Below are positions 17,646 to 26,021 of a stretch of DNA of 44,121 bases, one piece after another. The translations under genes and the position numbers were made by a program. How positions within the stretch are numbered: the first letter of the stretch is position 1; each line of letters opens with the position of its first letter. The DNA is from Caldifarciminota bacterium (GTDB lineage Bacteria > Hydrothermota > UBA3072): the NCBI GenBank assembly GCA_023131835.1, contig JAGLZA010000197.1, positions 1-44,121 on the forward strand, written 5' to 3'. Under the pieces are notes generated by a model, which saw only the letters and a list, made by a program, of their open reading frames with translations, did no database searches and was not told the DNA's origin.

Positions 17646-18371
17646 ATGAATAATTTATTAAAAATTATTCCAATTTCTCTTCTATTGTTCATAATGGGAT
17701 GTCAAGCCCTTTTCCCATCACCTAAACCTGGTATCATAACTGTTAAAGTTACCACAGAACCATCTGCGCTTGATTCACTTGGCATTATAGATAGAGATGT
17801 TTTTTTTGTAAAGATAAACGACATAAGGGCATATAGGTCTAATGAGGATTATGCAATAATATATGATTCCCTTGGTGCTTACAGTGATGCAGACCGTATC
17901 ATAAATACTTTCAAACTTCTAAACGATACCTTTGTTGTCTATGAGATAGGCAGAACCTGGTTTCCGCCGGAAGAGTTCGTAGAAATAAGGCTTTCAGCCT
18001 ATATCTCTCCTGTAGTAGATACAACGATAGATACTGTGATAGCAGAGATTGAGACTACCGAAGTCTGGGTAGATACAACTCAAACTCCATGGGATACTAT
18101 TAACGTAATATGTGATACAACCTATACGATCGATACAGTTGAAACTGAATCTAATGTTCTTATTCTCGGTGGCATAAGGTGCCCATTGGAGATGCCTGAC
18201 ACAGCGAGCCCTCTTGTCAGCCTTCCAGATACATTTAACATCCAAGAACACGATACAACCCAAATATTGCTCATATTTGATCCAGTGGCATCTCTAAAAA
18301 GAAAGCTGGATACCTACCAGTTTTTCCCAACATTTAGAGTATCAGAATCTTCATCACGGTCTTCGCCTTGA
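17646..18371 (+). CDS. DUF4382-like lipoprotein
   Basis: A 241-residue lipoprotein: hydrophobic segment then lipobox FIMGC, giving a lipidated Cys at about residue 19. After it, strands such as ITVKVTTEP and VFFVKINDIRAYRS, a middle region resembling the 'cost/GkY' part of DUF4382, and the ending ILLIFDPVASLKRKL...FFPTFRVSE fit the DUF4382 layout (unknown-function domain of surface proteins). A Thr/Asp-rich insert (about 120-165, several DTT repeats) is unusual. ATG 17646 is preferred over TTG 17643 because AGGAGG (17635-17640) is 5 bases before the ATG. It is the first gene of a co-directional set of outer-surface genes. Confidence 0.7.
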   Translation: MNNLLKIIPISLLLFIMGCQALFPSPKPGIITVKVTTEPSALDSLGIIDRDVFFVKINDIRAYRSNEDYAIIYDSLGAYSDADRIINTFKLLNDTFVVYEIGRTWFPPEEFVEIRLSAYISPVVDTTIDTVIAEIETTEVWVDTTQTPWDTINVICDTTYTIDTVETESNVLILGGIRCPLEMPDTASPLVSLPDTFNIQEHDTTQILLIFDPVASLKRKLDTYQFFPTFRVSESSSRSSP

Positions 18372-18810
18372 GGTCAAAAAAAGCAGAGAGTGATAGAATG
18401 TGATGTATCTTACTTACTTAAGGGGTCGGACAAATAATGCTTTCAGGTATGCCAAACTGCGAGATAGAAGGAATATTAGATTTATTAAAAAGACTATAAA
18501 TATTTGGAAAAGGTTTGACAGTATCCTCGTTTATATTTTTGCGCTTTGGATCAGTTCGCGGCAGGTGGGTTGATTTTGTACCACATAAGGAATTGTGCTA
18601 TAGAAGCAAGGCAGAAGATCTGGTACTTATTGCGAGAATTAGAGAAGAAGCAAACGGCAAAACAGCAGATTGCGTATCTTATGAGTGATAGTTATCATCC
18701 TGACGTATTAATATCAAGGTTTTCAGCTTGCACGATCTATAAAGAACGAAACATATCACTTTAAGAGATATGTTGATTAATAATTATTTAGATTTTGACA
18801 GGAGGTGAAG
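18372..18810. other. Gap between two lipoprotein genes
   Basis: About 440 bases. Short open stretches exist in more than one frame (for example 18546-18764, and a protein-like stretch containing HKELCYRSKAEDLVLIARIR ending near 18685), but none has a convincing start, length or family. The region may be a decayed gene. A strong AGGAGG is present only at the right end, for the next lipoprotein. Confidence 0.5.
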
Positions 18811-20211
18811 ATGATAAGAAAAATTCTTGCTATCATAATTTTACTTATTATCGTATTTGTCGGGTGCAAACGTGACCGCGGGGTAGTTGAGCCCAATCAA
18901 CCTCCATGGGTAGAGATTAAACATCCCCCTGCAAATGATTCAACCAATTCATATTATGCTCTCCAGACGGTTTCATGGGATGGTAGTGATAATGACGGAT
19001 ATCCTGTTCTCTATAGATATAAATATACAACTTATCATCTATATTCTGGTGACTCCTTTATTCAAGACTGGATAGAGACAGAGAAAACTCAGGCAGAGGT
19101 GGCGTTTGAATCTTCCGATACCCTTAATTTACAGAAATTTGAGGTAATAGCAATAGATAATAAGGGAGACTCCTCATCCCCTGATGTGAGGTATTACTAT
19201 ACAAAGAGAGTTGAAAGACCCGAGACAGAGATTCTATCACCTGATGATGGAGATACCCTTCTATTTCTCCCTTATACAACAGATACATATTATGGTGTGC
19301 CTCTCGTATTCAGGGGATGGGACTTTGATGAAGAAGGGGAGATCGTTGGATATTCCTATCGCATAGATGGAAAAGAATGGTCGTCATTCGATATGGATAC
19401 TTCTATCTATCTGAGGCCTACCTTATTTGAACCTCCTGGAGGGATTCATACAATCGAGGTAAAATCAAAGGACAATACAAACGTAGAGGATGCTACCCCT
19501 GCTGAGATACAGATTTTTCTTGTAGTTCCATCCTTCAGTTCTTCAATACTCCTTGTGGATGAAACAAGAGATGGAAGTGGAGGACCCGAGAACCCCACTG
19601 ATGAAGATGTGGATAATTTCTACAGAGATATTCTTTCAGGCCATACTTTTGATGAGTGGGATTATGCAACCCTGGGTTCTCCGGGAAAAACTGAGCTTGG
19701 AGATTATAGACTTGTAATATGGCACTCAGATGATCAAGTTCACAATTTGCCCAACCACACTGAGACAATTGGTAAGTATCTCACAGTTGGTGGGAACTTC
19801 TGGCCTACAGGGTGGGGAATAATCTCTTCCTTTGGAAGCGGTTCATATGAGGTGGGAAATTTCGTATATGATTATCTCCACATTAAATCAAGCGATTGCA
19901 ATAGAAATAATGATTTTAAGGGAGGTATATGGGATACAGGAGACTCAGTTCTTATTGATACGACAAAACTATATCCATTTCGTAAGGGATTACATAAGAT
20001 AAGTGTAGTTGAGGGAATATCCGGCTGGACTTATCCCCTTGTCTCTTTTATATCCCTCTCTTCCGATCCAACCTATCAGGGCAAAACCTGTGGTATGAAA
20101 TACGAAGGTACAATCTACAATACGATTCTTCTTGATTTTCCTTTGTATTATCTAAAGGAAGAGGGAGCAAGAGGACTCTGTGAGGACATTCTCGAGTTCT
20201 TTGATGAATAA
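18811..20211 (+). CDS. Lipoprotein with Ig-like domains and an ILLVDETRDG (GATase-like) domain
   Basis: A 466-residue lipoprotein; lipobox VFVGC gives a lipidated Cys at about residue 19. Two beta-sandwich Ig-like segments follow (about 30-130 and 130-240; WDGSDNDGYP, WDFDEEGEIVGYSYRIDG). The C-terminal about 220 residues begin SSILLVDETRDG and contain VIWHSDDQ and YLTVGGNFWPTGW. The same domain is found in the C25 peptidase at 28436, downstream in this block. The alternation of strands and a glycine turn (LLVDE..., VIWH.DD) suggests a Rossmann-like class I glutamine-amidotransferase-type fold without an obvious catalytic Cys; function unknown. ATG 18811 is chosen over GTG 18805 because AGGAGG ends at the GTG. 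Confidence 0.75.
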   Translation: MIRKILAIIILLIIVFVGCKRDRGVVEPNQPPWVEIKHPPANDSTNSYYALQTVSWDGSDNDGYPVLYRYKYTTYHLYSGDSFIQDWIETEKTQAEVAFESSDTLNLQKFEVIAIDNKGDSSSPDVRYYYTKRVERPETEILSPDDGDTLLFLPYTTDTYYGVPLVFRGWDFDEEGEIVGYSYRIDGKEWSSFDMDTSIYLRPTLFEPPGGIHTIEVKSKDNTNVEDATPAEIQIFLVVPSFSSSILLVDETRDGSGGPENPTDEDVDNFYRDILSGHTFDEWDYATLGSPGKTELGDYRLVIWHSDDQVHNLPNHTETIGKYLTVGGNFWPTGWGIISSFGSGSYEVGNFVYDYLHIKSSDCNRNNDFKGGIWDTGDSVLIDTTKLYPFRKGLHKISVVEGISGWTYPLVSFISLSSDPTYQGKTCGMKYEGTIYNTILLDFPLYYLKEEGARGLCEDILEFFDE

Positions 20212-20226
20212 CATAGGATATTATAA

Positions 20227-20358
20227 GTGAATGAGTATATCTTATATTATCCGGTTAATGAAACAATTAGAGTTTTTCAACCTGAAAGAAAAGCAATCTT
20301 CACACCGAGAGAGAAGGACAAACAGGGAATACAAAGCATGCTAAGAAAGGAGGTTTAG
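20227..20358 (+). CDS. Possible 43-codon small ORF before the TonB receptor gene
   Basis: GTG 20227 to TAG 20358, ending directly against the TonB-receptor ATG, with that gene's ribosome-binding site inside its tail. The peptide is hydrophilic with a basic C-terminus and matches nothing I know. Upstream AGGA is weakly placed. It may be a real leader or simply an open intergenic frame. Confidence 0.2.
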   Translation: MNEYILYYPVNETIRVFQPERKAIFTPREKDKQGIQSMLRKEV

Positions 20359-23058
20359 ATGTATACTCGACAAAAAGTTATATGGTTTCTTCTATTTCTT
20401 TTTTCAATGCAGCTCTATGCAGGGATAACAGGTAAAATCGCGGGAAAGATTGTCGATGCTAAAACCGGAGAACCTCTACCCATGGTGAATATCTTTATTC
20501 CCGGTACGAGATTTGGAGCCGCTACTGATAAACAAGGTGCTTACTACATCCTTCAGCTTCCACCAGGTAAATATACCCTTATAGGCAGAATGATGGGGTA
20601 TAAAGATGTAACTGTGAAAGGGGTTCGGGTAATAGCAGACAGAACCACGATAATAAATTTTGATTTAGAGTCCACGCTCATAAAGGGGGTGGGTATAATC
20701 ATTACTGCCAAAAGACCATTAATCGAACCTGATGTTACATCATCTGTAAAATACCTATCGGACGAGGAGATTGCAAGAATGCCTGACGTTGAGGAGGCAT
20801 CAGATCTTATGAGACTTCAGCCAGGGGTGATTGGCACCCATGTGAGAGGTGGAAGGACAGGTGAAACGGTCTATTATATTGATGGCATCGCAATCAGAGA
20901 TCCCATCCGCGGAGCAACCTCTGCATTAGACATAAATGTTGTCTCGATTAAGGAGATGGAGATGCTTACAGGTGGATTTAGTGCAGAGTATGGAAATGCA
21001 CAGTCTGGAATTGTAAATATAATAACGAAAGAAGGTGGTAAGAAGTTATCTGGTCAGTGGCTCTACAAAACAGACAATCGATCTCCAGCGGGGTCCTCTT
21101 TTAACACTGATTATAGTGCTTTTTCCATTGGAGGACCTATTTCTTTTCTTCCTAGTGATTTTAGGTTCTTCCTTTCCGGAGGTGGAAGGTTAACTGATAC
21201 ATACCTCAACAATCATAGAGCGCGTGAGGAAAGGGAATTCTTTGGTATAAAATTCCACGATCATCAGGACAACAACGCACACATCAACTTCAAACTCACT
21301 TATTATAATATATCCCCTGATTTTAAACTCAGCCTGGGATACCGTAGAAGAAATCACTGGTATTCGGGATTTAACTGGGACTGGAAGGACCTACCCGATT
21401 CAACAAACAATACAGAAGAAATGAGTTCTCAGACGGTTTTATCTTTCACCCATACACTCTCAGAGAACACATTCTATACCATACATCTGGGATATCTCTT
21501 CACCCATTCTCACAGCGATCTCTGGGGCAGAACACCTCCTGAATTCTGGCACTGGGAGTATTATTGGGATCCCACGGAATGGAACATTACACAATATAGA
21601 TATAGATGGTCTTCCACTGATAGTGTTATTATCGATAGTATGGCTATTGATAGCATACCGTTAGATTCTGCACTTGTAGACAGTGAACTGGTTTCAAACA
21701 CTAACTGGGGCTCAGATACAGATGGAGACGGGTTCATTGATGAGGGTGTTTACCAGTATTGGTCCGATGATTCATCCTGGGTATGGTCGGTAAAGTTTGA
21801 CATCACATCCCAGATACACCCCTATCATCTTGTTAGATTTGGATTCAGTGTTGATTACGAGGATGTCTCTTATACGAACATTCAATATCATGGTTCATTC
21901 CGTTCTCCAGGTGCAGATAGACCCGGACCCTGGCCCGATTATGGGCTATATAGATGGGTGTTCCAGCATGGGCATCCCTGGATGGGTTCTGCTTATATAC
22001 AGGATAAGATAGAACTATCGAGTCTTGTTGTAAATGCTGGTGTAAGGCTTGATTACTTTACTCCTGGAGAGGCGATTATTGGAGACACCCTGTATCAAAA
22101 ACAGTGGGAGAAGGCCACGGGAATGAAGTGGGAACTTGAAAGAAAACTCTTTTTCTCACCAAGACTTGGAATATCACATCCTATCACCGAAAATACCTGT
22201 ATCTATTTCAACTATGGAAGATTCCAACAGATTCCTGGACTTCAGTATGTGTTCAGAGACCCGTGGACAGGTACCTGGTGTGGTAATCCAAACCTTAAGC
22301 CACAGAAAACCATTCAGTATGAGTTTGGACTCTCGCACAAATTTGCAACAGACATAGCTGCTTATCTAAAACTTTTCAATAAAGATATGTACGATTATGT
22401 AGGATTAATGAAGGTAGGTATGCCTCCAATCTGGGTGTGGGTTAATCGAGGATACGGTCGTGCTCAAGGGATAGAACTTGAGCTGATGAAACGATATTCA
22501 CATCATATAGCAGGAAACATCTCATATACGTACCAACATTCAAGAGGCTATTCATCATGGGAATTTATGGAATATTATGAGGGCTGGGAATGGATACCTG
22601 TTCGTGGAACAAGACTCGACTGGGATCAGGCTCATAAAATTGTTGGCAACATTAGTATTGAAGCACACGAAGGTGAACACATCTTCGGTATACTGCCGGA
22701 TAGATGGAGATTAGACCTTTTATTGAATTTCGGGTCTGGTCTACCATATACTCCAAAGGATGACCCTACGCTTAAAAATGAGGGCTCCCGACCATACACA
22801 TCAAAAGTTGATGTCCATTTTCAGAAAGAATTCAGTATAGGAGAGGGGAATCTCCGGCTCTTTTTCGATATATTAAATCTTTTGAATAACAGGAATGTTA
22901 ACTGGGTTAACCTATGGACTGGCAAACCCTATAAATACGGAAATACAGATGGGGCATCCCATAGGATATATAGATGGAGGGAAATACAACACTCAAGAAA
23001 CCCTCAAATGTTTGGGGCTCCAAGACATATCAAGTTAGGGCTTGAGATTAGTTTTTAA
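20359..23058 (+). CDS. TonB-dependent receptor with CarboxypepD_reg-like domain
   Basis: An 899-residue outer-membrane receptor. The signal peptide (about 1-20) is followed by a CarboxypepD_reg-like beta-sandwich (ITGKIAGKIVDAKTGEPLP, about 23-110), a plug domain (about 115-225, with VYYIDGIAIRDP and GGFSAEYGNAQSGIVNI) and a C-terminal beta-barrel ending in an aromatic residue (LGLEISF), as expected for outer-membrane assembly. The barrel contains an extracellular-loop-like insert with Asp/Ser-rich repeats (DSMAIDSIPLDSALVDS) and a calcium-type DTDGDGFIDEG loop (about 425-460). The substrate is unknown. It is directly followed (5 bases) by a T9SS-tailed protein and then a PorV-like gene, implying an envelope operon. 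AAGGAGG lies 5 bases before the ATG. Confidence 0.88.
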   Translation: MYTRQKVIWFLLFLFSMQLYAGITGKIAGKIVDAKTGEPLPMVNIFIPGTRFGAATDKQGAYYILQLPPGKYTLIGRMMGYKDVTVKGVRVIADRTTIINFDLESTLIKGVGIIITAKRPLIEPDVTSSVKYLSDEEIARMPDVEEASDLMRLQPGVIGTHVRGGRTGETVYYIDGIAIRDPIRGATSALDINVVSIKEMEMLTGGFSAEYGNAQSGIVNIITKEGGKKLSGQWLYKTDNRSPAGSSFNTDYSAFSIGGPISFLPSDFRFFLSGGGRLTDTYLNNHRAREEREFFGIKFHDHQDNNAHINFKLTYYNISPDFKLSLGYRRRNHWYSGFNWDWKDLPDSTNNTEEMSSQTVLSFTHTLSENTFYTIHLGYLFTHSHSDLWGRTPPEFWHWEYYWDPTEWNITQYRYRWSSTDSVIIDSMAIDSIPLDSALVDSELVSNTNWGSDTDGDGFIDEGVYQYWSDDSSWVWSVKFDITSQIHPYHLVRFGFSVDYEDVSYTNIQYHGSFRSPGADRPGPWPDYGLYRWVFQHGHPWMGSAYIQDKIELSSLVVNAGVRLDYFTPGEAIIGDTLYQKQWEKATGMKWELERKLFFSPRLGISHPITENTCIYFNYGRFQQIPGLQYVFRDPWTGTWCGNPNLKPQKTIQYEFGLSHKFATDIAAYLKLFNKDMYDYVGLMKVGMPPIWVWVNRGYGRAQGIELELMKRYSHHIAGNISYTYQHSRGYSSWEFMEYYEGWEWIPVRGTRLDWDQAHKIVGNISIEAHEGEHIFGILPDRWRLDLLLNFGSGLPYTPKDDPTLKNEGSRPYTSKVDVHFQKEFSIGEGNLRLFFDILNLLNNRNVNWVNLWTGKPYKYGNTDGASHRIYRWREIQHSRNPQMFGAPRHIKLGLEISF

Positions 23059-23069
23059 GAGGGGTGATT

Positions 23070-24929
23070 ATGAAGAATCTCATTATATCACTTGTGTTTT
23101 TAGTTGGACTTATAACTTCATCTCCTACTGTGGTTGCTCAGGAAAGAGAAAATATACAAAAGAAACCTCAAAAAGCCGGTAAGATTGAACTGTGGGTTAC
23201 TAATATGGGAATGTTTGGCTCATTTTGGGGTTGGGTGGAAGAGAATCGTTGTGAGTATCCAGCAGGTTCAAATTGCGATTATTTTGATAGTTTTGAGATG
23301 GCATTTGGAGGCGTTAATGTAAATGGAGACACCTGTGTGGCAGATGGAGGAGGAAGTTTTGGAGCATCGCCCTGGCATGAACTGTTCCCAGATAGTGCAA
23401 TGTATGATTCTCTATGGGCATATAGTAGAGAAGAGGAAGTAGATCCGATAATCCATGAACACTATTCGCCTGAGATTTGTGGTGTGGGTGGAGTGATGAG
23501 TGGTGCAATCTATAGCCCATTGTCAGAAATTGATTTTTTGGCTCATTACTCTGATAGAGATACCTTGCCGCATATGACAGTGCACCGAGCGATGGGAATA
23601 GATGTTTACCAACTGAGTTATTCCTGGGGATATTCGACTATTGAAGATATTATATTTGTTGAATACTACATGAAAAACACCAGTGGAGATACAATAAGGG
23701 ATTTTTATATAGGGTTCCATTGCAATCTTCAGACTGGTGATTTAGATAATGTAACAGGCTCAATATGGGAGAAAAGGTCTCAAATTTCACAGGATGACCG
23801 TAGTTGGTATAATAGTGAGAAACGAGTAGCAGTATGTTCAGATGCACCTGGTGGTGAAGATGGAACAATAGATAGTCTTATAGGGTGGACTATCATCCAT
23901 GCACCGGATATAGATAATAAGGACTTTACATTCAAGGCAGCCAAAGAGTGGGATTATGGGGTAGAAGAGGAAAGACCGGATGAATATGCATACAAGATTA
24001 TGACCTTGAATGAGATTGACCCAATACAGGAGACTAAGAACAAGATAGGAGATGTTCAGTGGGCTCTTGCATTTGGTCCATATACATTTAAGCCGGGTTC
24101 AACTATTGTTGTAGCATGTGCAATGGTGGGGGGTGAGAATGAAAACGACCTATATGAAAACGTGGATGCTGCACACTATTGTTACCTTGATAGGGAATTG
24201 AGATTCTCTCCACCACCAACATCTCCGGAAGTTACTGCAATACCTGGTAACCACAGGATAACACTCGAATGGGATGATAGTCCAGAATCATGCGAGGATA
24301 CCTTGAGGTGGGATGATATAGTGAGAGATTTTGAAGGCTATAGGATTTATAAATCGAGAAGCGAAGATGGACCCTATACACTAATTGCAGATTTTGACAA
24401 GGTAGATTGGTATGGTTACAATGTGGGTTTAGAGCATACTTATACAGATAGTGGGCTTCTAAATGGCTTTAATTACTATTATGCAGTAACATCTTATGAC
24501 CTCCCTGATACGGTGGAAGGAACAGGTCCAAAGGAAAGCAGCATAGTATTTTCTTTGATAGAGGCTATACCCGGCTCACCTTCCGGAAGCGGTAAAAAGG
24601 TTTCAGTCGTTCCAAATCCATACAGAGGAGATGTTGACTATACAGAGGATGGATGGGAGGTTCCAACCTATGCTCCAACAGCAGGCTGGACAGAGAGAGA
24701 TAGGAAAATCCAGTTCATAAACCTCCCTGCTGATTGTACTATAAGGATTTACACCCTAACCGGCGACCTTGTCAGGACCATAAAGCACAAAGACCCATTG
24801 AGAGGATGGGAGAATTGGAATCTTATTTCAGAGGTAAATCAAGCAATTTCATCGGGAATATACGTATTCTCTGTCCAAGACCATGGAACAGGAAAAACAC
24901 AGCTTGGTAAGTTTGTGGTGATAAAATAA
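23070..24929 (+). CDS. Secreted protein with fibronectin-III-like domain and T9SS-type C-terminus
   Basis: A 619-residue exported protein with a signal peptide (ISLVFLVGLITSSPTVVAQ). The large N-terminal region (about 30-380) is beta-rich with many Trp and Asp and no known family; similar large proteins occur beside TonB receptors in FCB candidate phyla. A fibronectin-III-like module lies at about 385-490 (ITLEWDDSPE, YRIYKSRSEDGPY). The end (about 510-619) has VVPNPYRG and IRIYTLTGDLVRT, features of the T9SS type A/FlgD-like tail. ATG 23070 is preferred over GTG 23064: AGGGG (23060-23064) is 5 bases before the ATG. It is coupled closely to the TonB receptor upstream and the PorV-like gene downstream. 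Confidence 0.75.
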   Translation: MKNLIISLVFLVGLITSSPTVVAQERENIQKKPQKAGKIELWVTNMGMFGSFWGWVEENRCEYPAGSNCDYFDSFEMAFGGVNVNGDTCVADGGGSFGASPWHELFPDSAMYDSLWAYSREEEVDPIIHEHYSPEICGVGGVMSGAIYSPLSEIDFLAHYSDRDTLPHMTVHRAMGIDVYQLSYSWGYSTIEDIIFVEYYMKNTSGDTIRDFYIGFHCNLQTGDLDNVTGSIWEKRSQISQDDRSWYNSEKRVAVCSDAPGGEDGTIDSLIGWTIIHAPDIDNKDFTFKAAKEWDYGVEEERPDEYAYKIMTLNEIDPIQETKNKIGDVQWALAFGPYTFKPGSTIVVACAMVGGENENDLYENVDAAHYCYLDRELRFSPPPTSPEVTAIPGNHRITLEWDDSPESCEDTLRWDDIVRDFEGYRIYKSRSEDGPYTLIADFDKVDWYGYNVGLEHTYTDSGLLNGFNYYYAVTSYDLPDTVEGTGPKESSIVFSLIEAIPGSPSGSGKKVSVVPNPYRGDVDYTEDGWEVPTYAPTAGWTERDRKIQFINLPADCTIRIYTLTGDLVRTIKHKDPLRGWENWNLISEVNQAISSGIYVFSVQDHGTGKTQLGKFVVIK

Positions 24930-24941
24930 GATGGAGGTAAT

Positions 24942-25847
24942 ATGAAGAGGTATCTATTTCTAACAGCACTCCTCATACCCACCATTCTTCTCTCTCAGTA
25001 TGAAAGGCATGGAACTACACTCGGGCTATCATTGAGAATTGGCCCTCATGCAAAGGCATGTGGTATGGGAGAAGCATATCTTTCTATCGCAGATGATGCA
25101 AGTGCACTCTACTATAACCCTGCAGGACTATCACTACTTGAAGGAAGTGACATATTCGCCACGCATATTCCCTGGTTCATCGGAATAAATTATGAATTCG
25201 TTGGTATTGCCCATAGGTTTCCAAGATGGGGAACGATTGGCTTTTCCTTTGCAACCCTTTATACTGAAAAAATGAAGGTAACTACCCCGTTTCATCCTGA
25301 CGGAACCGGAGAGTATTTTTACTGGATAGACTACTCGCTGGGCCTTAGCTATGCCCGTGCACTCACTGACAAGGCATCACTTGGAATAACAGTAAAATTC
25401 ATAAGGTTGGATTGTTACGGATACTATGCCCAGACTTTATGTGGTGACATTGGAACTCTCTTTCAGACGGGATGGATGAATACGAGATTTGGAATGAAGA
25501 TATCGAATTTTGGTCTAAAGCTCAAGTTTATAGATGAGACAAATCCCCTACCCACATCCTTCGCATTCGGGGTCTCAACTCAACCACTTGAAGAACTTAC
25601 TATTGGACTTGTAATCAGTAAACCAACTGATTTGACAGAAAGAGGATCCATCGGTGGAGAATACAGGCTTTTAGATATGTTTACGATTAGAGCAGGATAT
25701 AAATTTGGCTTTGACGAAGAGACATGGTCTGCTGGAGTCGGGTTTGAAAAGGAGATGGGAAAAATCCATATGAAACTCGACTACGCATATTCAGAATTTG
25801 GATACCTGGGAAAGGGAGAAAGGTTCTCTCTAGGAGTAGCCTTTTAG
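24942..25847 (+). CDS. PorV/PorQ-like outer-membrane beta-barrel protein
   Basis: A 301-residue exported barrel. A signal peptide (about 1-18) is followed by the hallmark start of the PorV/PorQ (UPF0164-like) family: GPHAKACGMGEAYLSIADDASALYYNPAGL, here quoted only in part as GMGEAYLSIADDASALYYNP. The remainder alternates amphipathic strands and ends in LGVAF. PorV shuttles cargo of the type IX secretion system to the surface attachment machinery. Family members are also found as general outer-membrane proteins in these phyla, so a T9SS role is supported by neighbours with T9SS tails, not proven. It lies 12 bases after the preceding gene. Confidence 0.8.
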   Translation: MKRYLFLTALLIPTILLSQYERHGTTLGLSLRIGPHAKACGMGEAYLSIADDASALYYNPAGLSLLEGSDIFATHIPWFIGINYEFVGIAHRFPRWGTIGFSFATLYTEKMKVTTPFHPDGTGEYFYWIDYSLGLSYARALTDKASLGITVKFIRLDCYGYYAQTLCGDIGTLFQTGWMNTRFGMKISNFGLKLKFIDETNPLPTSFAFGVSTQPLEELTIGLVISKPTDLTERGSIGGEYRLLDMFTIRAGYKFGFDEETWSAGVGFEKEMGKIHMKLDYAYSEFGYLGKGERFSLGVAF

Positions 25848-25910
25848 AGAGTAAGCTATTTTACCTGGCATTTTGTTAGTTGTTTTGTATCTCTAACGGG
25901 AAAAATGAGA

Positions 25911-25937
25911 AAGGAGGTGGTTATTATGATTGTATGA
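25911..25937 (+). other. Strong ribosome-binding site followed by a three-codon ORF
   Basis: A full AAGGAGGTGG (25911-25920) is followed 8 bases after its AAGGAGG core by ATG ATT GTA TGA (25926-25937). It could be the surviving start of a decayed gene or a minimal leader ORF ahead of the gene at 26022. Confidence 0.35.
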
Positions 25938-26021
25938 AATAAGGGATGGATTTTTCTATTCCAGAGGGGTTTGTTCTTTTCACACAAAAACATAGTTTAA
26001 TATAAAATAAAGGAGGTGTAA

